A stretch of DNA of 64,000 bases from assembly GCA_026929865.2 (NCBI GenBank), contig CM049396.1, forward strand, positions 21,574,001 through 21,638,000, given 5' to 3'. Both the position numbers and the translations under genes were made by a program. Below, piece by piece: positions 12,003 through 38,502 of this stretch (positions are counted from its first letter, which is position 1; the number at the start of each line of letters is the position of its first letter). The notes beneath the pieces were generated by a model that saw nothing but the letters and a program-made list of their open reading frames with translations, made no database searches and had not been told where the DNA came from. The stretch is from Hyperoplus lanceolatus. Its lineage: Eukaryota; Chordata; Actinopteri; Uranoscopiformes; Ammodytidae.

Positions 12003-12041
12003 ATGCTGACCTTATATTGTAAGCATATAAGGTCAGCATAC
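12001..12041. repeat. Perfect 17-bp hairpin at the inner edge of the left arm
   Basis: GTATGCTGACCTTATAT at 12001-12017 is followed by a 7-base spacer and its exact reverse complement at 12025-12041. The same motif occurs once in each terminal arm, so this may be a junction formed by duplication of arm sequence. Confidence 0.85.
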
Positions 12042-12146
12042 AACTAAAGTAAATATCTTTCTTTTTCAAAGCCTGAACAATACATCAGTTTAGCCTGTTT
12101 GATAGGTTGATATTTTATCCGTGTAACCCTCTCTGAGTAAGTCAAC

Positions 12147-12279
12147 ATTGCTCTAGGTACCGAAGGAGCTAAGTGATATAAACAGTTACCACAATGAAAG
12201 TACCAGGCAAGGTAAGTTGCAAGCAGTAACTTTTACTCACATAAAGTTTTAGGTCACACCCAAAACATATGCATATAAA
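12147..12279 (+). repeat. Direct copy of part of the terminal repeat
   Basis: This repeats about 11,692-11,822 in the same orientation, including AAGGAGCTAAGTGATATAAA and ACCAGGCAAGGTAAGTTGCA, with a few substitutions. It shows subterminal duplication inside the long-repeat transposon. Confidence 0.8.
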
Positions 12280-14080
12280 TCATTTTACAAAATTGGCCTA
12301 ATTCTACTTGTACAAGAATGAGGAATGCAGTGGTACTATTTTCAACATGCTAAACTACATACATACTGGCATTCAGGGAATTAAATAACAATAAAACCAT
12401 AAACACATTTATAATTATTTCTGAAAACACAGTCCACCACAGGGGTGGTGCACGGAAGTGCTGCCTTGGCACATTTGCAATGTCCACTGCACCACTTTTT
12501 GCATCCACAGCAGAGGAGTTTACAACAGGCCTGTATCGATCCTGGTAGTGTGGCCCAGTGAAATTCCCATCTGCCTGTGGCCTTCCACTTCCACCCCCAT
12601 TCACCTGGTGATGGGAGTTGAGGGGCTGAAACCATCATATGTCCCCAACAGTGAACAGCTTGGTAGGCAGCCCCCTTTTTGTGTCGCATCAGTGCTGCTT
12701 GTGTTGGAAGTCCCTCGATTGATGTTCCTTTCTGGGTGAAGAGCTGCTTTCTTGCCTGATTGACAGAATCGTGGCTGCTGGTGTGGTCATATAGCAATAC
12801 AACACATCTCTCCAGAGGCTCCATCCAGTTGTCTATGGAGTCAGGTGTGGCAGCAAATGCACAGAAGGCTTTTGTGACATCTTCAAAGCTCCTCCATGTA
12901 TCCCATGCATTTGTCTTACCCCTGCCACCAAAAGATGACACTGTGTCACATCCAGTAAAGGCATGGAACCCCGTCAAGGCGATACATCATTCTGGACCTA
13001 GTGCCCTTGCCATCTTGTGTGCTGCTACATTCTGAAAACTCTTTCCAGCTCCAAAGGCAACCCACAACTCATTGATGTTGAGAGAGTGGGCTGCAGTTAC
13101 TGCCAGTACTAACACATCTGTGTCAACTATGCATATTGATATACTGTTATACCCTTCCTTCACAGCATCTCCAAGGTGCAGTAGTATGCGGGTATCTGTC
13201 TCCTCATGTGTGCATAGTGCAAGAACTTCTACATCTCGAGGCTGAGTGCAGAGGACTTCAGCATAATGGTTGCTAATCACTTGTTTTTCAGTGTTGACGT
13301 CTGTCAGGCCCTTCAGGGAGTTCGTAGAAGAGTTGAGCCGTCAAGTGCCATTCCTGAAAAACGGCCAGAGTTTTTGCGCATTGACGACAACAAGGCTGAA
13401 CTGTTCTCCTTCCTGGCATCTATCTTGCTGCGTGTTTCTGCCTTTAAACTGTGAGGAAAATATTGATCCCACACAACATCCACTCTGCTGACATGCTCCA
13501 GCTTAGACAGGATGTATGGTGAGAACACCTTCTGTGCATATTCAGAAAAGGTCTCAGCAGCACCAGGTCGTAGCATGTTTACGAGCCCCATCAAGTATGT
13601 TGACCTGTACAATGGGGTTGGATTTGTTCTCTTGTGATGAAATCGGGTTCGCCAAACAGCCCACCAAGTCTGACTTGGTTCCAGTTCTTAGCTTGCCCAT
13701 TTGTGACAATGCCAGTGGACATGCCTGGTTTTTCGAGCTAAAAGAAACTCATCCAGTCTTCCATCATGTATCTGGGATACAATATAAAGCCTAGAGAACA
13801 GGGAGCAGTCACTCTTCAGGGATGAGAGCTGTTGTTAGGACCTGGAATTCTCTCGGACTGGAGGCCGGCTGAATAAAGGGAGGTTGTTCCTTTTGATGTG
13901 TTCTTTGATTGGCTTTGTCTGGTTGACCAGGCGTTCACTGACATAGGCGTCATACTGGTCCCGTCCAAGTTTCTCAACCTGGTTGACAGTGTCAATGACT
14001 GCTTCATCCGCAAAGTCCCTAGTATCTAATACAAGAAGATCTACAGTGCTCTTTTCACAGAATGGATTGCCCATGTCTTC

Positions 14081-14950
14081 TACACTCTCCGACCACTTTA
14101 TGAGGTACACCTGTTCAATTGCTTATAAAAACAAAAGACAACATGCTGAAGTTAAAACTGAGCATCAGAATGGGGAAAAAGGGGGTTTAAGCGACTTTTA
14201 ATATGGCATAGTTGATGGAGCAAAGCAGGATGGATCCATGCTTTCATGTTGTTTACCCCAAATTCTGACCCTACCATCTGACTTTCACAACCAAATCAAG
14301 ACTCATCAGACCAGGCAAGACTTTTCTAATCTTTTATTGTCCTGTCTTCTGCTCTTGTAGCCCATCTGCTTCAAGGTTGGTCGCGTTTTGCGTTCAGAGA
14401 TGGTATTCTGTATTTATTTTTATTAACCTTTATTTATACAGGTAAAATCTCATTGAGACCCAGGGTCTCATTTACAAGAGAGATCTGTTCAGGTAGGCAT
14501 ACCTGAACAGGTCACATATACATGTATACCCTGGTTGTAACGAGTGGTTATTTGAGTTAATGTTGCCTTTCTATCATCTTGAACCAGTATGCCCATCCCC
14601 CTCTGACCTCTGACATCAACAAGGCATTTTCATCCACACAAATGTCGCTCACCGGATATATTTTTTTTTTTGGGCCATTCTCTGTAAGCCGTAGAGATGG
14701 TTGTGCATGAAAATCCCAGTAGATCAGCAGTTTCTGAAATACCCAGACCAGCACTTTTGGCACTATCAACATTAACATGTTCAAAGTCACTTAAACCTCC
14801 TTTCTTCCCCATTCTGATGCTCTGTTTTAACTTTAATAAGTTGTCTTGTTCAGGTCCTAAATGCATTGAGTTGCTGCTATGTGATTGGCTGATAAGTTTT
14901 ATGTGTTAACAAGAAAACCACTGTACCTAATAAAGTGGCCGGTGAGTGTA
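14081..14950 (-). mobile_element. Decayed Tc1-like element inside the transposon gene
   Basis: The right end reads AATAAAGTGGCCGGTGAGTG before TA, and the left end is a diverged mirror (TACACTCTCCGACCACTTTA). AGGTACACCTGTTCAATTGC follows at the left end. At about 870 bp it is much shorter than a full Tc1, and most of the transposase is gone. An unrelated repeat (14,405-14,510, CATTGAGACCCAGGGTCTCA) lies inside. It splits the host element's gene. Confidence 0.8.
14557..14866 (-). pseudogene. Tc1 transposase N-terminal remnant
   Basis: Two overlapping minus-strand frames carry the helix-turn-helix region of a Tc1 transposase: GLGISETADLLGFSCTTIS in one frame, then VDENALLMSEVRGGWAYW in the other. 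A frameshift lies between them and the catalytic domain is missing, so no product is expected. Confidence 0.75.
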
Positions 14951-15891
14951 TAGCGGTAATTAGTTCTTTAGTTCTCTTGCAAACGCCAATTGTGCATGTT
15001 TGGTCTACTCAACATCAGGATGTGTGTCCTATAAGTGGACTGGTATCCATCTGGCATAGTGGGTGTGTTCCAAAGCAAAGATCCAAAGCACAATCTTGGT
15101 CAGGTCATCTATATAGAGTAGGAAGTTGGCCTCTCTTATTGATCGCACATAGATAATTTAATCTATTTCTAGCTGCAGGACAATGGACCAGAAGTGGAAC
15201 TGGGGACATGACAAAGCTCTTTCACTACACCAGTCTTCTAAGGACAGAGGATTATTACCCTCCTCCAGGTAATTCATGTACTCGGTGAAAGCCCTCTGCA
15301 GGAGAAGATATAGGCTGCTGGCTGTGACCTGATGAGCATGGCAGAGCCGTCACGTGACAGGCTTTCATAAAGGAATCGGCTGTCCCTGTTGAAGCAGCTC
15401 CAGCTTGCACAAGTGCTCCTGTCCACACGCTACCTTCCAAGATGACGCCAAGTACCTTGACTGCTGCCATCTCAATGTGGAACCCACCAAACATCACAAT
15501 AAAGTTATCTTCACCATGAGCTGTTGGCCAAGTCCACTGGATTTGTTTTGCCACTGCATACAGAGTTTGATCCAGAGTGATGATTGATACCTGACCAGGA
15601 TTCAGAATATCCACTGCCTTCTTCACCACATTCATAGAATGGCGAATCATGGCAAACGGTTTTGGCTTGGTCATAGAAAAGGGGAAGTACACACTACATT
15701 ATGTGGTGTTAACAATGTTGTTATGCTTCAGTATGATTATTGTATAACATTTACACCTAGTGAGATCCACTGTGAAGATCCCTCTCCATTCAGATCTCCC
15801 GGTGTGATCCTTCCAGGACGAGGAACCGACTCATGAAATACTCCACGTGTGGTAGGGCCGTACCAGTCGCCAGTATACACACATCCATTGG

Positions 15892-17193
15892 ACTGCTACA
15901 CACATCCTTTCCAAAAACTGTCACAGGACCAGTTACAGACAGTTTAACAGAGAACCACTGACAGTGATTGATTAAACCGAAGGGATCACAAAACATAAAG
16001 ACTAAAATGATTATTGACAACACTTCTTTATTTTAAATGGCCCATGTTTTTATTTTCAAATAATGAACAGTATATGCATATGTTTTGGGTGTTACCTACA
16101 ACTTTATGTGAGTAAAAGTTACTGCTTGCAACTTACCTTGCCTGGTACTTTCATTGTGGTAACTGTTTATATCACTTAGCTCCTTTGGAACCTAGAGCAA
16201 TATAAGGTCAGCATACAACTCATGAACTGATTCTGTAATTCATGAAAATATGCATAACTCCGCTAATATTTGGAGGTTTTACCACAATTTTGTTCCCTGA
16301 ATGCCAGATATATGAATGTGGGTACTTTCTAGCATGGTTTAAATAGCACCACTGCCTTGTCCATCCTTGAAAATGTAGGATTAGACACCATAATCAAGAT
16401 CCTAGGTGCTCTACAACCCAAGCTACTTGTACTATAAGAGCTGCTGGTGGCCATTTTTAAAAGTGGCCGCCGTGGGCGCCATAGGAAAAATTGGCGATGG
16501 CCCTATAGCCAAAAATCTTCCTTAGGGCATGCTCTATCAGTGTGCCAAAGCTCATGTTTGTATCATAAAAAGCACAATGCATTCACATATCTGCTGGACT
16601 ATAGGCTATTAAGCCACCTATCCCCCATTCGGAATGTCCTAATATGGCTATTTCAGTGGAGGAGTACTTCTAGAAAAATCTCATTAGAAATTGAACTGTA
16701 ATAGATATCTTCATACAACCACTGGTTATTGTTAAATAGCATCCTAGACAATACATAAATGGTATATTTGGCAGGGATTTATCTTTTGGTGATATTTGAG
16801 AGAGAAGTAAAGGAACCCTCTTTTCCTATCACCACAAAAGTACAATTTCCGCCTAAACTAAAGCTATGTATACAGGACTCTATTTCAATAAATGTTCTGG
16901 TAAATTACATTCTAACTTTTTGGTGATGTGGGACAGACACCTGGTTAGTACCTCAGCAAATCTGGTGAAGAAAAGAGTGAGTATTCCCAAGTTATGGGAT
17001 TTTTTTGTCACATATCTCCTATTCGGAATGGCCTAATTTGGCTCTTTTTGAGGGACTGGGGTAGTTCTAAAGAATAACCAAAAAAACATATTTTGCCCAA
17101 AGATAAAAGTGCTCAAGAATCAATTTCATGAACAGGACCTTCTAAAGATAAAAAAAATCATTGTTGAGGTTTGTTCTACCTCGGGTAGGGGTA
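15892..17193 (-). repeat. Right long terminal inverted repeat, uninterrupted
   Basis: This is the intact 1,302-bp partner of the left arm. It shows single copies at the sites where the left arm carries the Tc1 (TTCATATATCTGGC in complement) and the MITE. It therefore dates both insertions as later than the composite element. Confidence 0.87.
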
Positions 17194-18570
17194 CCTGAAA
17201 ATCTGAGGGCCCCTCCTGCTAGTCTAAACTGTATTTGGACGTTTTTGTTTATGAAGAGTCAGACGAGACGATATGAGACTACAAGGGAAATATGGGCGGG
17301 GCCTTGGAGGACTGCGAGCGCAATGCATTGTGGTAGTAGGAGGATTTCTGACTTTAGAGGCAGAGACAGCCAGAGAGACCATACAAACACTCTTTCTGCC
17401 TTTTCTCAGGCTAGGATGAACCGATTTCTAAAATGTTTGCACATTTATACTATGTAGGAGTATAAAGTTCAATACACCTTCATGGTTCCACCAGGGGAGT
17501 AATTTTTTAAAAGATAACCTAGAAGTGTTGTCCAGAATTGAGAAGGATAACATGTAAGTCTGTTTGAGAAGCTATAATACATTTTATACCCTGTGTCATG
17601 TAAATGTAATCAGAATATTGGAGCTCACAAATAATCTGCATGCTTTTCTGTCAGTAAGAAGGACAATGAGTAGAGAGGAGTTTTAATGTTGTATACTCGG
17701 GGCGCTGCCAGGGATTTTGGGTCAGATGAAAAGATACTGGGCCCCACCATAATAAGTGTGCTAAAGACCATCTTGTGTGGTGTGAATGCCATTTTAACAG
17801 TCAAATTATTAAAGGAAAAATTAAAACACGTGAATGCCCTTACTCAAAATAAATACAATTTAAATATACATAACCCCGTCAAAACCCAGAGCAAAATTAT
17901 TCCAGCACAGCGAACATTCTGAGTTCATACGCAACCGCAATGCCAATCATTCATGCTAGTTTGCCTGTCAAAGTTATATTCAACATTTTAAACTTAGTCC
18001 TACTGTAAGACAAGATGCTTTTATGTACACAATGGACAAAACGGGTGGGAAATTAACAGTTTTCGTTGTGTGTAAAGGTATAGAGGCAAGGTTACAAGAA
18101 CGCATTGCCCAGTTGGAGCTGATTTTGCTAAGTGCTTTCCCAGTGCTAAACACATGCTGAAAGCTACAGACTAATGAGAGGAGAGAGACAGGCCGCCATC
18201 TTTGAATGTGCGAATTAAGTGTCAAATCCTTTCTCCCTGTCTCTCCGGAATGCTCTCCTGAGGTGTGTTTGTTCAGCCTCCTTAGCATGAATATTAATGT
18301 TATTTATACAACCTTTTAAAAACTATGGAATGGAATGTTGTTCAAACTGACCCTTTAAACATTTCTGTTCCTTGACCTATTTCCCCTTAACCTTATTTCC
18401 AACTGAAAACCTAATTGAATAATTGTTCCTTAGAAATAACAAAGAAAGCTCTTTTGAAGTTAATCATTCATTCTGAACAATTATTGGTTTATTAATTATG
18501 AGCTGTGGTTAGAGTCTGATAGAACAAATGTTTCACGATTGTCCTGTTCATTGCCGCATGTTTATGTGTA

Positions 18571-18624
<54 letters not shown>

Positions 18625-18675
18625 GATGACTCTTTGTGTGTTTTTCCTTTGTTTGTGTGTGTGTGGTTTGTATAG
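17194..18675. other. Probable intron upstream of epha8 juxtamembrane exon
   Basis: No exon for an Eph transmembrane segment was found here, so the intron upstream of 18,676 may reach beyond the window. A (TG)n run lies at about 18,574-18,621, and a second TG-rich stretch runs to the splice acceptor. Confidence 0.4.
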
Positions 18676-31623
<12,948 letters not shown>

Positions 31624-32633
31624 CTGCGACTTTTATGATGAAATCTATAATAAAAAAACACAGGCTTCTATAACGTCTAAAAGGGACCCTGTGGAATGTG
31701 AGATGGTCTGTTTATAAGCGGGAAAAAAAGAAAATGTATGGGAACTTCACAAGACTTTTTCTTCGAGAAAATTGAAGAGCAAAACGTGAAAGGTTTTCAA
31801 ACGAAGGAGCACGGTTCAACATGACTACTTTGGGACAAGTCCGACCTTTCTTCTGTTTCTTTCCTATTCGACTGCATATACTGAGTTTTAAATGTCTTGT
31901 TTATAAATGGAAAGACTTGCCTTAATCACCACAAATGATTTTAATTTAATTGTGAGAGAGAAGCAAATTTTATCAATCATGAATTTATCAGAGATATTAG
32001 AGATATTGCTTAGTGAGAGATGTAAAGAGTAGGGCCGGGCCGTTTTTCAAATGTTTCTGATGATATGACACTCACTGCCTCTCCAGCAGTAACAGCTTGA
32101 GAGGCCCGGAAGGGGGTTTTGAGTCCGAAAACAGTGGATGAAAAAGTGAGATAGGGCTCACCCGAGTTGCCAGATCCTCTCCACTCCACAGTCGGAGAAG
32201 ACCTATTTCACCCCAGGCTATTAATACCAACAAAAAGGCACATTTCTCCACCGTTCAACCTTGATGAATGATTCCCTGAAGCTCTCTGCCCAGTTCCCAA
32301 GCTGTACGGCGCACAAACTACTACTTGTACTTGGAAAGATGTGTATGTGATTCAGTTACAGTGCACTTTATTCTACAATCTCTCTGTGTTGGCGAGGCTA
32401 TGCTGTTGTGACACAAATCTACCCTCAGCCACAGTGTTGGTGTGTGAAAGGACCAGCTGTTTTGAAAATATGAGATAAATAATGACTTACTATACTGTAT
32501 AAAGTCCCCCTGAAGAGACAGAGGTTTCTAACATTCATTGGTGTTAAGTAGCTCGCTCAGGAGATTTGTTTTCGAAAATTTCTTCTAAATGGCACTAACC
32601 TGAAAAGGAAATAAATGTCAATAACAAAGTAAA
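31624..32633 (+). other. epha8 3' UTR and flank
   Basis: It follows the stop directly. AATAAA occurs at 31649-31654 and again at 32610-32615, and either could set the mRNA end. No other gene signal is visible. Confidence 0.45.
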
Positions 32634-32947
32634 GTAACACTTTACAATAAGGGTACATTAATTAACATGTATTTAATGCTTAGGTAATGCTAAAAATGGT
32701 TAGTTAATGCTGATTAAGCATTAACTAACTGTTAATGCTTAGTTAATGCTTGGTAAGGAATTTACTACGCTTAGTTAACTAATGCTTAATTAAGCATTAA
32801 CTAAGCATAACAGTTAGTTAATACTTAGTTGATGCTCATTAAGCACTAACTAAGCAGTTACTATCAGCTTTGTTAATGTTTATTAACGAAGCATTAGATA
32901 AGCATCAACTAAAAGTTCATTAATGTACACTTATTGTAAAGTGTTAC
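32634..32947. mobile_element. MITE with GTAACACTTTACAATAAG ends
   Basis: GTAACACTTTACAATAAGGG on the left mirrors CTTATTGTAAAGTGTTAC on the right. The 314-bp body is made of repeated TTAGTTAATGCTTA-like palindromic units. It has no coding capacity. A truncated relative lies at 42,514. Confidence 0.85.
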
Positions 32948-35197
<2,250 letters not shown>

Positions 35198-35607
35198 TGG
35201 TTGCATTCCGGATCGCATACTTTCTACTATATAGTATGTAGAAAGAAGATTTAGGATGTCCCGATTCTTGTGGCCAGATTTAGGATGGTTAGAAGTACCC
35301 GGATGTCCTACTTCATGCGGCCAAGATTGTTAGTGTTGAAAACTGCATCCTATTTGGGCAATTCTGACCCACAATCCAGTGTGCACGTGAAGTGACTTCA
35401 CATCGACGAAGCCTCCATATGAAAACAAACGGGGATGCGACGGATATAAAAGCAAGATGCAAGATCAAGGCGCAATGTTATGATGAAATAAGAGAGTAAA
35501 GTATGTCCCAATAGTATGCCTACTGCATCCTAACTAGATTCTTTTTATCGTCGGATGTAGTATGTAGAATAGAAAAAAGAAAGAGTATGCGATTCGGAAC
35601 GCAACCA
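35198..35607. mobile_element. MITE with TGGTTGCATTCCGGATCGC ends
   Basis: The left end TGGTTGCATTCCGGATCGCA is mirrored at the right by TGCGATTCGGAACGCAACCA with two or three differences. The body holds GTATGTAGAA/TAGTATGTAG motifs in both orientations. No target duplication was fixed, so the superfamily is open. Confidence 0.7.
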
Positions 35608-36112
35608 TTATTTTAGAGACTGTCTATTTAAGCCCCGCCTTCCAAACAGCCTAGTCTGCTCTGATTGGCAGGTTTGAATTTAACTGCCAATGAGATTCTG
35701 GGGTAATCTGGGGACGTGTTCTATTTCGTTCCTACTGACCGCCAGAGGCGGTGCTTACAGCACTGGATGTTCCATCGCGCGCATGCGCAGGTCGAGATCT
35801 TTATACCAACAAAGTCACCTGTGACACCTGGGTGACTCCGGGAATGTATATATTCCGGAAGTCACCAGAGGTTCTGTTCCTTCTATATTCTCGCGGACTA
35901 GCAGGTCGCACACATTGTTGTGTGCTAATATACCATTAGCTTGTCGCAAGTAGCTCGTACCTAAGGGTTGGTGCTTCGATTTGACTTCGACCACCAAGGG
36001 CTGCGACTTGCAATTCGTTCGACTTGGCTGCGGCCGGTAGGGGTGAGTAAAGTGTGAAGGCTACGCGTAGCCCGAGGCTACCGCGGAAGCTAATATCACC
36101 TTTCCACCTTGC

Positions 36113-37774
36113 TTTGATTAGATCAGGCGGCGGCTGGGTTCACAGTCGCCGTGTTATTCTTTCGTTCGCACCGTTGCTTGTGTGTTTCGCTAGCCCGGTT
36201 GCTAATTGTATGCTCGAATGTATTGTCTTTCTAGCATTGTGCACTGTTGATCGGGTGCTACGTTCGCCCGACCGGTTGCCTACTCTGATTTAATCGACAG
36301 CGAGCGGCTTGGGGTACCAAGCCGCCGCCACAGTACTTTGTAGCATTGTCGCACTGTTGCTCGGCTGCTGAGTAGCCTAGAGCGGCTGCATAGGCTACTT
36401 AATTTGCTCGTCAGGTGCGGCTTCGGGTCAGAAGCCTCTTTCACTGTTGTTCGCACCGTTGCTTGTGTGTTTTTCGCTAAGCCGGTTGCTAATTGTATGC
36501 TCGAATGTATTGTCTTTCTAGCATTGTTGCACTGTTGATCGGGTGCTACGTTCGCCCCGACCGGTTGCTTACTTTGATTTAATCGACAGCGAGCGGCTTG
36601 GGGGTACCAAGCCGCCGCCACAGTACTTTGTAGCATTGTGAGTAGCCTAGAGCGGTTGCATAGGCTACTTAATTTGCTCGTACCAGTGGGTGAGCCGTGC
36701 CACACACTAGTATGCTGTTATACACTGTATGCTGCTGTATTGCTCGCCGGTGGACGAATTAGTTTCCTAAATCGCCTTCACCGTGTTATTTAGCCGTGTC
36801 ACACTGTTGCTCGTGTGTAGGCTGCTGTAGTGTGTCGCCAGTTGGCAGCTTAGTTTCACGGCACGGGTGTCGTGTCTGTGCCGCTGTGTTATTATAGCCG
36901 TGTTGCACGGTAGCTCACGCCTTAGCCTGACTGCATAGGCTAGTTTGATTAGATCAGGCGGCGGCTGGGTTCACAGTCGCCGTGTTATTCTTTCGTTCGC
37001 ACCGTTGCTTGTGTGTTTCGCTAGCCCGGTTGCTAATTGTATGCTCGAATGTATTGTCTTTCTAGCATTGTGCACTGTTGATCGGGTGCTACGTTCGCCC
37101 CGACCGGTTGCCTACTCTGATTAATCGACAGCGAGCGGCTTGGGGTACCAAGCCGCCGCCACAGTACTTTGTAGCATTGTCGCACTGTTGCTCGGCTGCT
37201 GAGTAGCCTAGAGCGGCTGCTAGGCTACTTAATTTGCTCGTCAGGTGCGGCTTCGGGTCAGAAGCCTCTTTCACTGTTGTTCGCACCGTTGCTTGTGTGT
37301 TTTTCGCTAAGCCGGTTGCTAATTGTATGCTCGAATGTATTGTCTTTCTAGCATTGTTGCACTGTTGATCGGGTGCTACGTTCGCCCCGACCGGTTGCTT
37401 ACTTTGATTTAATCGACAGCGAGCGGCTTGGGGGTACCAAGCCGCCGCCACAGTACTTTGTAGCATTGTGAGTAGCCTAGAGCGGTTGCATAGGCTACTT
37501 AATTTGCTCGTACCAGTGGGTGAGCCGTGCCACACACTAGTATGCTGTTATACACTGTATGCTGCTGTATTGCTCGCCGGTGGACGAATTAGTTTCCTAA
37601 ATCGCCTTCACCGTGTTATTTTAGCCGTGTCACACTGTTGCTCGTGTGTAGGCTGCTGTAGTGTGTCGCCAGTTGGCAGCTTAGTTTCACGGCACGGGTG
37701 TCGTGTCTGTGCCGCTGTGTTATTATAGCCGTGTTGCACGGTAGCTCACGCCTTAGCCTGACTGCATAGGCTAC
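36113..37774 (+). repeat. Two 831-bp tandem units, near identical
   Basis: TTTGATTAGATCAGGCGGCG begins at 36113 and again at 36944, and the copies stay in register at 831 bases through TAGCTCACGCCTTAGCCTGA. Only a few one-base indels separate them. Each unit contains two sub-copies about 286 bases apart starting at TTCGCACCGTTGCTTGTGTG. Two long minus-strand frames repeat here, but they are by-products of the repeat, not genes. Confidence 0.93.
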
Positions 37775-37954
37775 TTAATTTGCTCACCAGTGAACGTCGT
37801 TGCCGTCACCAAGAGCCGCTGACACTGCCAGGGGACTGCAGATGGAGAATAGCATTTTGGCTATTCTAGCATTTTTTAACCCATGTATGATCATGTGGTT
37901 TATTGATTTGCACTGTCCCCTTCTTAAGTAAACTGAATTCAATTGAACTGTGTT

Positions 37955-38260
37955 ATTTAGGGGGTCGTGGGTGCGCTCTCGTAAAGCTCGATTGCCTAGC
38001 CTACTGTAATTATGCTCGCCAGTGGGCAGCATAGTTTTGCACAACAGGTCGCATTGTTGCTTGGGTGCTCTCGCCTAAAGCTCGATTGCCTAAAGCCTAC
38101 TGTAATTATGCTCGCCAGTGGGCAGCATAGTTTTACACAACAGGTCGCATTGTTGCTTGGGTGCTCTCGCCTAAAGCTCGATTGCCTAAAGTCTACTGTA
38201 ATTGTGCTCGCCAGTGGGCAGCATAGTTTTACACCGCCACCGTTTTATTCTAGCGGTGTC
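37955..38260 (+). repeat. Three tandem units of about 96 bp
   Basis: TCGATTGCCTA, GCTCGCCAGTGGGCAGCATA and ACAACAGGTCGCATTGTTGC recur at about 96-base spacing. They share CGCCAGT and GTTGC words with the 831-bp units, so the arrays probably come from the same element. Confidence 0.85.
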
Positions 38261-38502
38261 GCACCGTGGCTCGGTTGCTCTCGCCTGAAGCCCGGTTGCA
38301 TGCATTAGTTGCTAGCCAGTGAGTGTCTTATGTTTCCAAGGGCCGCCTTCACTGTGTTATTGTAGCTGTCACACAGTTGTCGTGTCTGCGCAGGCTACTG
38401 TAATTGCTCGCCAGTGGGCGCTATAGTTTTGCACCGCCGCTGTATTATTCTGGCGGCCTGGAGCCCGGTTGCATACCTTAGTCAGATGCATATTTAGTTG
38501 GC

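Larger units (their letters stand above)
12381..15692 (-). pseudogene. Decayed transposon gene with putative FEN-like nuclease domain and cysteine cluster
   Basis: Read right to left, fragments of one gene appear in order. 15692-15255 contains EDNFIVMFGGFHIEMAA. About 15,250-14,960 has stops and contains LEHTHYARWIPVHL. 14110-13835 contains DLLVLDTRDFADEAV, continuing in another frame to about 13,720. 13612-13313 contains VDVVWDQYFPHSL. 13280-12987 contains CTHEETDTRILLH and CIVDTDVLVLAV. 12977-12381 contains AFTGCDTVSSFGGRGK and then CCGCKKWCSGHCKCAKAALPC. The acidic motifs EExDTR, DTDVxVLA and GCDTxSxFxGxGK resemble, in order, the metal-binding acids and helix-turn-helix of FEN/XPG 5' nucleases; this is inference. 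The cysteine stretch resembles a tesmin/TSO1-type CXC cluster. I recall similar unnamed proteins in fish and cnidarian genomes. Frameshifts, stops and a Tc1 insert make this copy non-functional. Confidence 0.7.
7071..17193 (-). mobile_element. Composite DNA transposon with about 1.3-kb terminal inverted repeats
   Basis: Sequence running right from 7071 is mirrored, in order, by sequence running left from 17193. After removing insertions, the arms are about 1,300 bp (left: 7071-8186 plus 11584-12002, minus a MITE) and 1,302 bp (right: 15892-17193). Outside these points the match weakens, and the true ends may lie up to 40 bp further out near CTAGCAG. The body carries a decayed minus-strand gene with a possible FEN-like nuclease domain. 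Later insertions are two Tc1 elements, a hAT element and small MITEs. Without them the element would be roughly 5.6 kb. The superfamily is not recognised, and no DDE transposase is visible outside the inserted elements. Confidence 0.8.

Noticed and set aside
36280-37535. Two nearly identical long minus-strand frames (141 and 148 codons)
   Set aside because: They are the same frame in both copies of the 831-bp tandem, with no domain features, and they lie antisense to the DIRS-type remains. They are by-products of the repeat.
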